Assembly: GCA_020744225.1 (NCBI GenBank) | Contig: JAGMWG010000006.1 | Location: 124,001 to 188,000, forward strand | Direction of reading: 5' to 3' | From: Paraphoma chrysanthemicola | Taxonomy: Eukaryota; Ascomycota; Dothideomycetes; Pleosporales; Phaeosphaeriaceae | Length of the DNA stretch: 64,000 bases | Shown here: positions 1 to 10,530 of the stretch, piece after piece | How positions within the stretch are numbered: position 1 is the first letter of the stretch | Layout of the letters: each line of letters starts with the position of its first letter | Program-made: the position numbers and the translations under genes | The notes under the pieces: generated by a model | Told to the model about the DNA's origin: nothing | Database searches by the model: none | Seen by the model: the letters and a program-made list of their open reading frames with translations, nothing else

Positions 1-913
1 TCTGCATAAACCTTGTTGCTTATTTCAGTATAGTAACCCTTCCGACCAGTCACATCAGACCAGATGTCGAGGATACTACCCATAGGCAGAGTCTCCGTAG
101 CCACCATAGCATACTTGCCTTTGCACTGTTTTGGATTTGCCAGAATCTGGCGGACCCAAATGCCAGGTGTCTTTGTCATGTCACCTGCTATCTGGATTGG
201 TGTATTTTCCGAAGTTGGCAACAGTTGCACGTATTTCTCACCGGAGTCAGGCTATGGAGCTGATTAGAAAATCAAACAGCAAATAGGTTTGTGCACTCAC
301 GACCAGAACAGGTTTCAACATCGGTAAGAAAGCCATATTGCTTGGATAAAAGCCAAAGAAAAGATACGTTGTCTTTGCTGCGAGCTCAGGAAAGTCCTTT
401 CTCATGCGCTCGTCGACATTGGCCTTATAGTCAAGGTGGGCGCAAGCAGCTTCGCCGTTAGATAATTTCTTAGCATTTGGGAGCGTTGACCATATGTAAT
501 GCTCTAAAGTCGGGATTTGTGCTGCTGCTCGAGCTAGATTCATGCCTTGCTCTTCCTCGAGAGCACCAGCCTCGTCTTGAGATTTTCCAGTGAAGAGATG
601 TTCCCAGAAGTTGGTAAGTCCATAAATAGCATGTGCACCCTACACAAAAGTACACTGTCAGTCTCCAATTCTGCAAAGATAATATGCAGCGTAGGGCAGT
701 TAACGGTACCTCAAAGGCATTCTTCAGAGATACGATATCATTGACATCCGCTTGCACAATCTTCACGCCGCGTGCGACCAGGTCCTTGGCCTTTTCGCTT
801 GTTGGGTTCCTGGTAACAGCTCGGACTTCCCAACCTGGCGTATTAAGAAGTATATTCACTACACCGCCACCTTGTGCACCTGTGGCGCCGGTGATAACGA
901 TGGTCTTTGTCAT
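1..913 (-). CDS. NmrA-like NAD(P)-binding protein, 3' end outside window
   Basis: Three exons read on the minus strand: 913-710, 639-301 and 251 to beyond base 1. Both introns are GT-AG and the frame stays open across the joins. The N-terminus carries the Rossmann motif GATGAQG at residues 9-15, followed by the NmrA-type sequence VRAVTRNPTSEKAKDLVARG and a QADVND segment, as in NmrA/isoflavone-reductase-like short-chain dehydrogenases. These proteins bind NAD(P) and act as redox sensors or reductases; the substrate cannot be told from sequence. At least 264 residues are present and no stop is reached. The family is clear; the role is not. Confidence 0.85.
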
Positions 914-1601
914 TTCGAGTGATGTTAAGAGATGATTAGAATGTCAGAAACTTTGCAAATTTAGAATATGATTTTAGAAAAATTGAGAAGAGGAGGTGTT
1001 ATGAATAGAGTAATGGTCTACAGCTTGGGCAACACTGCATTCAGCAAGCATGACGTGTCTCAAAACTTGTGTACAACCAGGGGTCATGCCTTCGATTTGT
1101 CAACAGTAGCTCGGAACTACGGTCAACTCATGAGCCGGTTCTTGTTTGGCATGTCTTAGCCAGGTGACCTTCCAGTACATCATCATGGTACTAAATTCGA
1201 TACGACCCGCTCGCTGCAATTATTCCATTGCCAAGGATGTGATAGCAGCATTTCTGCGTTTGGTTACAAATCACTTGTAGACGTGTAGGACTTCACAAGC
1301 GGAGAACGGAAGCTGGAGCATCCGCTCAACTAGCGCCGAAAGTGTAGTTTGTAAGCGTCTTACAGTATCGAAGCGCGGATGCGACCCCGTCGGTGAGGCG
1401 ATCACCCGAACTATTACCTAGCTATAATAAAAGTGAGATAATACTAGTACCCACAGTAGGTATCTTTACGAGACCTTGGAGTCTTTACGAGACCTTGGAG
1501 TCGAGTAGTAATTAAATGCTTGCAATTAATTCGTACTAATCAAGTTTCTTTAGAAGGATAGCTTTTCAACTGCGAGACCTCACCATTATGACATCCCACT
1601 C
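914..1601. other. Non-coding stretch upstream of the NmrA-like gene
   Basis: No supported gene. It should contain the promoter of the minus-strand NmrA-like gene. The only structure seen is a perfect 19-bp tandem duplication, listed separately. Confidence 0.5.
1463..1500. repeat. 19-bp perfect tandem duplication
   Basis: The unit TCTTTACGAGACCTTGGAG occurs twice without a gap (1463-1481 and 1482-1500). It lies in AT-rich non-coding sequence; no function is evident. Confidence 0.9.
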
Positions 1602-1800
1602 ATGTCAAGTTCACAGCGTCGTATCTCCACCAATATAACTCCAATCGAGGGTGCAGTTGAAGCAATCGAATTGCGCGAGCCTAGAGCATCTTTATTGATC
1701 CGAAAAGTCGACGAGCATTTCAAATTTGATCGCACGACGTTGTCGCGAAGGCACCAGGACATGGCGCAGTCGCATGAAGCTGAAGCCGCCCACAAGCGAA
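1602..1800 (+). mobile_element. Pogo/Fot1-type transposase N-terminal fragment
   Basis: An ORF from the ATG at 1602 reads as the N-terminal helix-turn-helix (psq/CENP-B type) of pogo-like DDE transposases: an AVEAIELREP segment, then FDRTTLSRRHQ, the usual recognition-helix sequence of fungal Fot1/pogo elements. Similarity stops near 1800, where a different repeat (1797-2045) begins, so this is a truncated relic probably interrupted by a later insertion. No DDE catalytic core is present. The assignment rests on motif recognition only. Confidence 0.55.
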
Positions 1801-2045
1801 TCCCCGCTGCTGTATGTCGTTGGCTCTTTGGTGGCGGGGCCGAGATTGTTCGGCCAGGTTGAGTCCAGCCTTGCCGACAGCAATTGGCTGTTACATCGAA
1901 CGTTGACAATTGAACATACAGCCCGCAGTGCTTTTGATCCAACTCTTCATATTTTTACGTCAAGATTTTCCATAGCATCCTCAAATTCGTCTTCAGACTC
2001 GCTGTCGTTTGTAACGCTGCTAGCCATGAATGAATCCTTGCGCTT
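1797..2045 (-). repeat. Diverged dispersed repeat, copy A
   Basis: About 240 bp that align by eye with 8168-8405: both start with a (C)AAATCCCCGCTG-like block, share CCGAGATTGT and TTTGATCCA blocks, and end at GACGCTGCTAGCCATG or a close variant. Read on the minus strand both copies begin MASSVTN followed by an acidic stretch in copy A, so this may be the 5' end of a lost mobile-element gene. Copy A abuts the pogo-like fragment and the dead helicase. Confidence 0.65.
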
Positions 2046-2167
2046 GTCCCAGGCGCTTGGGGAGGAGGAATCACTTTACTGTCTGTTAGAGACCGCATTT
2101 CAGGCATGATCAGCTATCTTGTAGCGAACAACTATTTCCTGACAGCCACAGTCAGCGAACCACATGA

Positions 2168-4360
2168 ATGACTATTGCATCGGAAAGCAGCACAGCCGCA
2201 AGAGGAGGATTCATCCCATCGCCAGAACAACAGACTGTAGTAGAGCTATGCCGTACATAAAATTTTGTTGTATCAGCCCAGCCGGGCGCAGGAAAGACGG
2301 CCACAGCCGAGGCCATCGCCGCCAACGACCCCAACAGACCCACTGCCATCATAACCTACTCAAAGTGGTTGCAGCTTGGGACTGCTACTCGCTTGCTCGC
2401 ATACCCAGAGAGTGATGCATTCACATTCCATGGGTTAGCTTGCCATTTATTCTCCACCACCGTACATAATGACTCCCGCTTGCGTTCATTAAGGAGGCAG
2501 GGAGATGTGCCTGCTTGGACTGGTGCGCCTTATCAAACAGTCATCCTGGACGAGCTTCAGGACTGTACTGGCGATATTTTCTGGTTAATCTGCGCTTTCA
2601 TATCGGCTGTGACGTATGCGGCGGATGATAAGGCGTCCCGGATCGTCGTACTTGGAGATGAATGACAAGCAACTTACGCATTCAGAGGTGCCGACACGCG
2701 CTATCTGAGTCTCTCTTCCACCGCCATGACTGCTTTGTCTCCATGCCAGTGGACTCACATGGCACTCAGCAAGCGCTTCCGACTGAGTCATGAAAACTGT
2801 GCGATGGTGAACAAGGCCTTCTTCGGTGGCGAGGAGTACATCATCGGCTCCCGATATGGACTGAAACCTATATATCTTCATGGAAATACTTGCAACGCGG
2901 ACAGTGTCGCCAAACATCTAGTGCCACTAATTTACAAATACGGTCCCGAGCAGAAAGCCATCTTGGCTCCTTCAGTCCGACAAACCCCGCAACTTTCGAA
3001 GCTAACCAATTACCTCTTCAAGGCATACCACAAACCGATTGCGATTTCGATCGTAGATGACATACCACGCGACGATAGGGTGCTGCAAGGCAAGATCTAG
3101 GCAAGCACATTCCATCAATTCAAAGGAAATGAATGCGACCTTGTCATTGTTTACGGGATCGACACCGGATACTTCGAATTCCTTGGTCGGGATCTTCCGG
3201 ACGACGTATGCTCAAAAGAGACAATGATTGCCCTAACTCGCGCTCGCCAGCAGCTTGTTGTGGTACACGACAAGCGGAACGACCTGATGCCCTTTGTGGA
3301 CATTGAAAGCCTCCATGCGACAGCCGAGCTCGTTTCCGTCAATGATAATGAGACCAGCCCAGTACCTGGTTCTTCGGGCCGCTCCTTACAAATGTGGTTG
3401 CTCCTACCAAGGAACGCCTTTGCTTCGGATGTGGCGCGTCATATCCTCGACGAGAAGTTGGAAAGCATATGCGCCAAGCACCTCCATATCCATCAACTCC
3501 AATCGTCCCTTCCGTACAGCTTGTATATCGATGCTCCGTCTACAGTGGTCACTGATAATGCCAAGAAGCACCACGAGGCTGTCAGTGATGTGAACGGGCT
3601 TGCCATAGTTGCACCGTGCGAGCACGCCTTGTTGGGTACCCTGCATCCGCTCGGAGCTACGAAGAAATCACTGCCACAATTTCTTCCGAAACCGAAGCAC
3701 AGACTATCTGGCGTTGCCGTAAGGCTTGCGAATATGAGGCCAAGGTATCAGGGTACAAATCCCCTTATCTACAAATGAGAGGGCATCTGTTCGCTTGGCT
3801 TGGGGCTTATCTCAATGTAGCAAGAGAGCGACTGGGAGCACAATACCCCGAATCAGCCACACTGGACTTCGAAGTCAACATGGAAGAAAAGGGCTTTCGT
3901 GTTATCAACCCGTTCGGAGGGGAAGCCCAGACGACTCATCTTCGAGGCCGCGCAGACATCATACGTTACGAGACAGCTACGCGTACTCCGCCCGCCAGAC
4001 GGATGCACAAGAAAAAAGACGGGAACACAGCTGATAGAGACCCGCATCACGTGTCGATCTGGTAGATCAAGTTCGTCGCGAAATTGTCGCTCCAGCATGC
4101 AATCCGAGCATGCATCTATGCGTATCTCTGGACCTATAAGCACAAACGGCCTACACCTCCGCGCATCATCCTGTTCAATGACCGTGACGGGGAGAAATGG
4201 GATATCGTGCCACCGGACGGTGTTGCGAGCATGAGAAGTGTGGAAGAGGAGACGCTGGTGGCTAAGTACTCGACGAGATGCGCTGACGATGGATGAATTT
4301 CTGGAAGGGCGTGAAAAGACAAAAGCGGCTGTTGAGAAAAGCTTCGAGAAAAGAAGATAA
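2168..4360 (+). pseudogene. UvrD-type SF1 helicase with C-terminal PD-(D/E)XK-like nuclease, inactivated
   Basis: From the ATG at 2168 one protein of about 720 codons can be followed through in-frame stops and shifts. It shows Walker A (QPGAGKTAT), a DELQD Walker B at about 2550, QATYAFRGADTRY (SF1 motif III region), LSKRFRLSHENCAMVN, FHQFKGNECDLVIVYG (motif V) and ALTRARQQLVVVH (motif VI). The end has GRADII, a weak LIE block and a RACIYAYLW block resembling the QxxxY of RecB-like nucleases. Breaks: TAA 2258-2260, TGA 2663-2665, TAG 3098-3100, a frameshift near 3640, TAG 4063-4065, and a shift near 4270. All four stops can be explained by a C-to-T change of CAA, CAG or CGA, as expected from repeat-induced point mutation. 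The parent protein was probably a mobile or accessory DNA helicase; its biological role is unknown. Confidence 0.75.
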
Positions 4361-5264
4361 ACGGGGTTTTTGTGTATGTTCAAGCATCCTGTGGGGCATT
4401 GGTATGTAGATACGTAGGTATTGTAGCACAACGGCGGGTAGATGACAAAGTCTTATTATCATCAAGGACTTGCCAACAAGACGAAAAGCTTCATCCTGAA
4501 TGGAAAACATTCCTTCCTGTTCATAGCCTAAGGTTATCGGCCCGTACCTTATTCTGGATCTCGTCATCCCGTTACTACGATCGTCAGGACCAACGGCATT
4601 TTCTTCTTTTGCGTTTCCTTTTTCCTGTATCTTGGTGCTTGCTCCGAATCCATCATGTCGCGACCTTCTCGTTTCTTGCCCCTTCGATAATTCTCCGTGC
4701 GCTTTAGATGCTCGAGAGGTCGGGGTTCAAATCCGGCATGCAGGTGTGGTGGGAAAACTTTATTGATCGCTTGTCGGATACGCTCAATAGGTATTTGGAG
4801 GTCCGCTTCTTTGGCTCTAGCTAACAGCTTGTGTGATTTTGGCCAGGAGTGGAATGTTGCACTGGTCACCGATACAATCCAATTTGCTGAAAATCCAACC
4901 GTAAGCGGTTGTGAACCTTGGCTCGGCTCTTCCCTTCCTATCGCGCCGCGACGCGCCCAGACACCGTCCGCGCCACCCCTGACCCTGTTTATCCCTTTAA
5001 TGAGCCTACGTACTCGCCGGCACACCCGCCTCCAGCCACAAACGTCAATCCACGGTTTTTCTCCAACTCTCCACAGCAGACCAACAGTCCTTATCGCGTA
5101 TTGCGCATTGCTCATACAGATTCTCTTGGTTAAAACACTGATTTTCCTTTTACTACTAGTTTTAGCGCGACCCTTGCGAGCAATCTAGTGCCCACAAATT
5201 CACACGACATGCTACCTCGATAACCCGACCTTACTCTGGAGCCATTTGCTACAACCGTACAACC
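4361..5264. other. Region between dead helicase and TRK gene
   Basis: It must hold the promoter and 5' leader of the potassium transporter. A 183-codon open frame exists on the minus strand (5115-4564) with a basic end (ENYRRGKKREGRD), but it resembles no family known to me and no convincing start or splice structure was found, so it is not called a gene. A GGTTCAAATCC at about 4734 looks like a Pol III B-box but no tRNA folds around it. Confidence 0.4.
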
Positions 5265-7598
5265 ATGGATCGCCTCAAAGACCGTTGGGAAGCGTTCGAG
5301 GCGGATCATCCTAAGATCCGCAACATCGTTGAGGCAGTGAAACCCTATGCTCCGCCAGTAAACTTCATCACGATCCACTATGCATACTTCATTGGCGTTA
5401 CACTTGTGGGCACGTTGATTTTATGGGGCGCGTCAAACCCATCAAAAAGCATCGGTTGGTGGGATTGCATGTTCATGTGTATGAGCGCGATGACCGCTTC
5501 CGGACTCAATTCCGTAAACGTTAGTCAACTCACTACGTTTCAACAAGTGGAACTAGCGGTTTTAATGATGATGGGAAGTCAGGTACTGGTCAGCTACTTT
5601 ACGGTTGCGTTCAGGAAACACATCTTTGAGAAGAGGTTTGAGAATATTGTGGAGGCTGAGAAGGAGAGGCGGAATGCGCGCAAGGGAGATATTGGGGCTG
5701 TGATCGGCATGACGGGAGCAATGTTTGGATTGCCAGTCATGGGGTCATTTGGAAAGGGCAAGGCGGGAAGTAAGACGAGAGGATTGACGAAGGTTGTGAC
5801 GCCTGCAGAGAGACGCACGGAAGATATACCGCCCAGCACACCGGTTACAGAAGACCAGGCCCAGACGGGACTTTCGCCAATCTCACCTCTTTCTAGAGAA
5901 AGAAGCCCGCCACAGCACATCGGTTTTCTGGATCCCATACAAGAGCGTATGTCTCACGAAAGGCCCATGTCGTCAACGACGGGACACTCGATCTACCAGG
6001 TCCACAGCCAACAGAGCGTTTCGAAGCGTCGCCGCTCACTGGCTGAGGAGTCCAAGATAGACGACACCTTCAACGTGCAGACCTTTCTCAAAGAGCAAAA
6101 GCGCAACATTGGTCGGAATGGGCAGTTCTTCAATCTGTCGTCAGACCAGCGAGAGTACCTAGGCGGTGTCGAGTACCGCGCGCTCAAATTCCTCTCTATG
6201 TTCGTTCCGGCCTACTTTATACTCTGGCAGTTATTCGGTGGTATCGCACTGGGGGCATACATGTCCGTTTACGAAAGGGAGGCTTGCGCTGTCAATGCGC
6301 AAAATCCTTGGTGGGCTGGCATCTTCCTCGCCATCTCTGCGTATAGCAACGCTGGTTTTACGCTGCTAGATGCAGGCTTCATACCCTTTCAGTCCTCTTA
6401 CTACGTCCTCGTTATCGTAACGGTATTGTCGCTCGCTGGACCTGCCTCCTTCCCCGTCGTTGTGCGCTTCCTGATCTGGAGTATGTCTACACTTCTCGAT
6501 CTCTTCTCTAAAGACAAGGAGTACGGCGTATGGAAGGAAGGCTTTGACTTCATCCTCAAGTTCCCGCGACGCGTATATACCAGCATGTTCCCTTCACGGG
6601 ACACCTGGCTGTTCATCGCAACCTTCATCTCGTTTGTAGTGGTAGACTGGGTTCTGATCCTCGTCCTCAGCATTGGGAACCCGACCATGGAGGTCATTCC
6701 CCTTGCTCAACGCGTCTTCATCTCCCTCTTCGAAGGTTTCTCGATCCCGACCGGAGGTTACGCTATTGTCTCGCCCTCAGGGATGTATTTCGACGTTCAA
6801 GTTTTGTGGTTGGTTGTCTTCTACACCGCAGCATATCCACACATCATCACTATGCGCAAGACCAACGTATATGAGGAGAGATCTCTGGGTATCTACGAGG
6901 GCGATGAAGCTGAGCCAGAACAGCTCCATTCGGCGTCCAGCTCAATCTTCGATGTCGACGCTGAGATACCGTCGTTGCCTACCGCTGAATCAGAGCGAGA
7001 AAAGACACGCCTTGCGCCCATAAAGTCCCTTGGTCAAGTCGGCCGTCGCGGCACTGCCTTTGTAGGCCGCCAGCTCCAGCATCGTATGACGGCCTTCCAG
7101 GGCGTCGGTGTCGCTCCTATACCGTCCGCAACGCCTGCACAGTTGAAGCGATCGAAAACCATGGACTTCAACCGCACAACGTCCATCCACTCGCTCAGCT
7201 CACACCCACCGACCCGACCTCCCTCTCTCATCAGCCAGCAAGTCCGAGGCCAGCTTTCGCACGACGTATGGTGGATAGCCCTCGCACTCTTTCTCATCAC
7301 ACTCATCGAGACACACCACTCCATCGAAGACCCGCGCACATACAGCGTCTTCACTATCTTGTTTGAGATTGTGAGTGGATACACGACTATTGGAATTAGT
7401 ATCGGGTTGCCGGACCAATCGTACAGTTTCAGTGGTGGCATGTATACGGGAAGTAAGATCATTATGATTTTGGTTATGTTGAGAGGAAGGCACAGAGGGT
7501 TACCTGTTGCTCTTGATCGGGCAGTTAGGCTGCCAGGGAAGAGATTGGCAGAGATGGAAGAGGAAGATGCTGAGATTAAGAGTAATTTCTCTCAGTGA
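5265..7598 (+). CDS. TRK-type high-affinity potassium transporter
   Basis: Single-exon protein of 777 residues of the TRK/KTR family, the plasma-membrane K+ uptake system of fungi. Four pore-loop repeats are visible: SAMTASGLNSV near residue 87, SAYSNAGFTLLD near 360, GFSIPTGGYAIV near 493 and VSGYTTIGISIG near 708; each keeps the glycine of the selectivity filter. Hydrophobic helices flank each loop. The family's closing signature RGRHRGLPVALDRAV is intact at about residues 742-756. The cytoplasmic loop between the first two membrane pairs is about 170 residues, Ser/Pro-rich and much shorter than in yeast Trk1. The start codon sits in ACAACC-ATGG. It appears intact although its flanks are degraded accessory DNA. 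Confidence 0.95.
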   Translation: MDRLKDRWEAFEADHPKIRNIVEAVKPYAPPVNFITIHYAYFIGVTLVGTLILWGASNPSKSIGWWDCMFMCMSAMTASGLNSVNVSQLTTFQQVELAVLMMMGSQVLVSYFTVAFRKHIFEKRFENIVEAEKERRNARKGDIGAVIGMTGAMFGLPVMGSFGKGKAGSKTRGLTKVVTPAERRTEDIPPSTPVTEDQAQTGLSPISPLSRERSPPQHIGFLDPIQERMSHERPMSSTTGHSIYQVHSQQSVSKRRRSLAEESKIDDTFNVQTFLKEQKRNIGRNGQFFNLSSDQREYLGGVEYRALKFLSMFVPAYFILWQLFGGIALGAYMSVYEREACAVNAQNPWWAGIFLAISAYSNAGFTLLDAGFIPFQSSYYVLVIVTVLSLAGPASFPVVVRFLIWSMSTLLDLFSKDKEYGVWKEGFDFILKFPRRVYTSMFPSRDTWLFIATFISFVVVDWVLILVLSIGNPTMEVIPLAQRVFISLFEGFSIPTGGYAIVSPSGMYFDVQVLWLVVFYTAAYPHIITMRKTNVYEERSLGIYEGDEAEPEQLHSASSSIFDVDAEIPSLPTAESEREKTRLAPIKSLGQVGRRGTAFVGRQLQHRMTAFQGVGVAPIPSATPAQLKRSKTMDFNRTTSIHSLSSHPPTRPPSLISQQVRGQLSHDVWWIALALFLITLIETHHSIEDPRTYSVFTILFEIVSGYTTIGISIGLPDQSYSFSGGMYTGSKIIMILVMLRGRHRGLPVALDRAVRLPGKRLAEMEEEDAEIKSNFSQ

Positions 7599-10118
7599 GG
7601 GAGATGTAGCGATCGGGCAATTGTTGATCTGGTCAGCCAATGAAAAACGTAATCTTATCTTTGGAGTTTCCGGATGACTGAAGCAATGTGACTAAGACTC
7701 TTCTTCCTTAATAGCCATAGCATCCGAGTCTAATCAGCAAGTTCAGATATCTAAAGTGTTCACAAATCGCGAGATTGGCTCCAGTGTGGATTGAACTTTA
7801 ACACAGTAAAGTTGTGAACTATGCTCTCCTTCATGAGCTTTCACCATACAAATATTCTTTCTTCATACGACAAAGACACATCATAATCATAATAAGAGGA
7901 CCAAATTTTATTACTAAATCCGATATCGAGCGTTAGAGAGGCACAGTCTTGAGACGAGGCAGCAGTCACAATGAAGGACTACAGTGGTTGCAATAAATGG
8001 GAACTTTGCATGTGGCCGCTTTTTAGGCACTGTACCTAAATGTGTCAGGAAAGATAACTAAGCGGGTTGTTCTAAACGGGTGCTAAGCTGATGCGCACGA
8101 TAGCCGTCAATTCCGGCGGCATTCTCTTGCACAATTGTAGGCGGCGTTGGAAGGAGGTATATGCCTTACTAGCAAATCCCCGCTGTTGTATGTTTTTGGC
8201 TTTTTGATGGTGATGCCGAGATTGTCCGGCAGGGTGAAGCGAAACCACACCGACGGCAAATGGCTTTCACATCGAGCTTTGGGTGTTGAGCATACCCGCG
8301 ATATCTTTGATCCATAGCTTTGATGATTGTGCGTCATCCAACCACGATTTTGTCTTCAGACGCGTTGGTGTTGGTGACGCTGCTAGCCATGGATTAACCC
8401 TTGGCCTGTTCTGGCAGTCCTCGTCTACAACCGTCATACCTTCGGCATCGAAGACTTCCAAAGAAAATTGGCCTATACTTGCGCTGATATTATCAGCCGT
8501 ACTCAGCCCTGCCTCTGTTCCACGAAGACCTGCGGGCACCCTTGGAACGGTGTATTGTGCATTGCGACCTTAAACCATCTCAAACTTCTTTCAACACTCT
8601 TCCATTCTGGTATCCATTACCACTGAACTCAAAACATTTATCACGTTTGTGTGCGTAGAGTAGTATCTATCGACTGTGGTTCTCTTAACCGGTACGCCGG
8701 AAACACAGAAATAGTGCACTGTCGGTAGAGATCCTTGCCATCTTTGACACGAACGGACAGCACGGCTCAAATGAAAGCGCAAATGAAAATGCACCTCCCA
8801 AAGGAAGATCTGGTTGTTTAGGAGATCAAGGTCCGGAAATTCTGAAGTACGAACGCCACCGATACTGATGAGGTAAGCAATCGCCCTGGCGACATTTCGA
8901 TCCACAGGCGCAATCACGATGCCAGCTTCCCGGGGCCTCTTACAAGCATGGACGTACCTTTTGGCACCGGTCCATACATGAAAGGCCTAAATGACGCATT
9001 TTTCAAAAGGCTCTGTGACAAGAAGCTGCAGTCGAATATCTACCGTCAGGCTCGCCATATGACATGACCGAATAAGCGTGGGTCTTGATGTCAAAGATCA
9101 CCTTAGAGCAGGAGAGCACCTTGGATATAGTGCAGATCTCTAACGCACATATCGTCACCGGCGAAAGCACGTGCAAAGACGCGATTGATGCGGCAGTCGC
9201 TTTCTACCTCCAAGCGTGGCTGAGCTGTTGGCCATTAAAGTTCTCGGTGCTATGCCTTTTCGCAGGATTAGTTGGTTTTGAGTTCCACTCACTGGAGATG
9301 AGATTCGTTATGATATTCTCGCCAAGCGCCTATCTTCAACGTAGTCGCGTCTCTCATTTACCGCAACGCCATGGGCTTCATGTAATCTCTTCAGACTTTG
9401 CTCCTTGAGATTGGTCAGTTTCTGAGACGGGTTAGCCCAGAGAACCAATTGAGGGCCCATGTTCTCATTCACGATCTCATCAGACACAGAAGGGTCAACC
9501 GGTGTCGCTTGACCAACCCGCAGAATGTAACGTTGTTTTCTCAAACTTTCTTTCGGGTCTACAGCACTCCAAGCGCTTGTCAACTTTTGCTGTCCCTACA
9601 GTATTGGCCTAATAAGGAGCACTGTCAACCATGTTAAACCTTGACACATCGTTCGCATATCTGGTGAGGCCTAAGACGACAGAATCTTGGGATAATAAGT
9701 GACATTTGTCAGCATAATGATTAAAGAGAAAACAGGACGTCATGGAAAATAATGTAGAGAACTCTGAGCTCTAGAACTAAACTAAGTTACTAGTAATGTG
9801 ACGCAGAACTCGCCCATATCTGGCATGCGAAAACGACTCGAACATGAGGCAATACTTGCAACCAACAAGAATAGAAATAATAGTAGAGAAAGGCTCCGAG
9901 AGAGCCATACAATACTTAGCCAAAGGAAGCCTCAAGAAAGGAAATAACAGTACGGAAATTAGGCTAAGGGACTGTTCTCCAGGGGACAGTCCAATGTCCG
10001 AAAGGACGAGATAGAAATCTAGCGTAATGGTAGCGGCACAGTCGACAAGGTCGAGAGTAATGCAGGCCATGCAGGGGAACCTTGGATGAGAAGGTCTCCG
10101 CTGGACCAAGTTCCTACT
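7599..10118. other. Gene-poor stretch with repeat copy B and ORF remnants
   Basis: No supported gene. It contains repeat copy B (8168-8405). Minus-strand open fragments at 8917-8591 (with VDRNVARAIAYLISIGGV) and 9583-9308 (with EQSLKRLHEAHGVAVNERRDYVEDRRL) read like conserved protein sequence, but stops separate them and no family could be named; they are most likely relics. Confidence 0.4.
8168..8405 (-). repeat. Diverged dispersed repeat, copy B
   Basis: Partner of copy A at 1797-2045, same orientation, roughly two-thirds identical by eye. The minus-strand reading starts MASSVTNTNASEDK and then hits a stop. The two copies bracket the helicase pseudogene and the TRK gene at a distance of 6.4 kb. 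Confidence 0.65.
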
Positions 10119-10530
10119 TCATACCTGGACGTTCGTGGTGGTACAATAAGCACATCGGTCATAACCGCACGCCGGGCAGGCATACTGCTTCGAATATGAA
10201 GGATGGCGCCCAGAGGAGCACTAAGGCACAAGTTGAGCGATGTTTCCGTGATTATCTCAGAGGGCTCACTTACACTTTGCCAGATGTACCTGTATTTCTT
10301 CTTCGCCTGCGGTATGTTTAGTTGTGTTCTTACGAAGGAAGCTACGTGTCTTGTCGATGATGAAGAGGAAGAGGAACACCCACCAACGACAGCATGGCTA
10401 CATCTGCGGGATGCTCGGCGCAAAGCCAGATGGCTTCGGGCGGAAGCGGATCAATACCGTCTTGTATACTTGCAAGCCCATCTATCATAGATGAACTCTC
10501 GCCAAGATATTCATGTCGACTGCCGAACAT
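10119..10530 (-). CDS. Small protein with paired CxxC zinc-ribbon-like motif
   Basis: Proposed three-exon gene: 10530-10384, 10306-10274 (33 nt) and 10220-10119. Both introns are GT-AG (GTGGGT...CCGCAG and GTAAGT...CCTTAG), both are phase 0, and the joined frame gives 93 residues. The C-terminus reads YACPACGYDRCAYC, two CxxC pairs expected to bind zinc; a WLC and an IWQSC segment upstream may supply further ligands. Small proteins ending in this kind of CxxC-x4-CxxC segment are common uncharacterised proteins of filamentous fungi. An in-frame ATG at 10635 could extend the N-terminus. Function unknown; the splice model is inferred from the sequence alone. Confidence 0.5.

Noticed and set aside
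4719..4745. GGTTCAAATCC, a Pol III B-box look-alike
   Set aside because: No five-pair T-stem with a seven-base loop and no acceptor or anticodon arm can be folded around it.
4564..5115. 183-codon minus-strand frame with a basic end
   Set aside because: Lies in the promoter/leader of the TRK gene; no start context, splice model or family could be supported.
7770..7830. TGGATTGAACTT with nearby pairing, tRNA-like
   Set aside because: No acceptor or anticodon arm and no terminator; chance resemblance.
10040..10120. Possible third copy of the 1797/8168 repeat or a tRNA-like head (GGTCCAGCGG on the minus strand)
   Set aside because: Only about 18 bp are weakly similar and no B-box or arms follow; the region is better explained as the 3' flank of the small zinc-motif gene.
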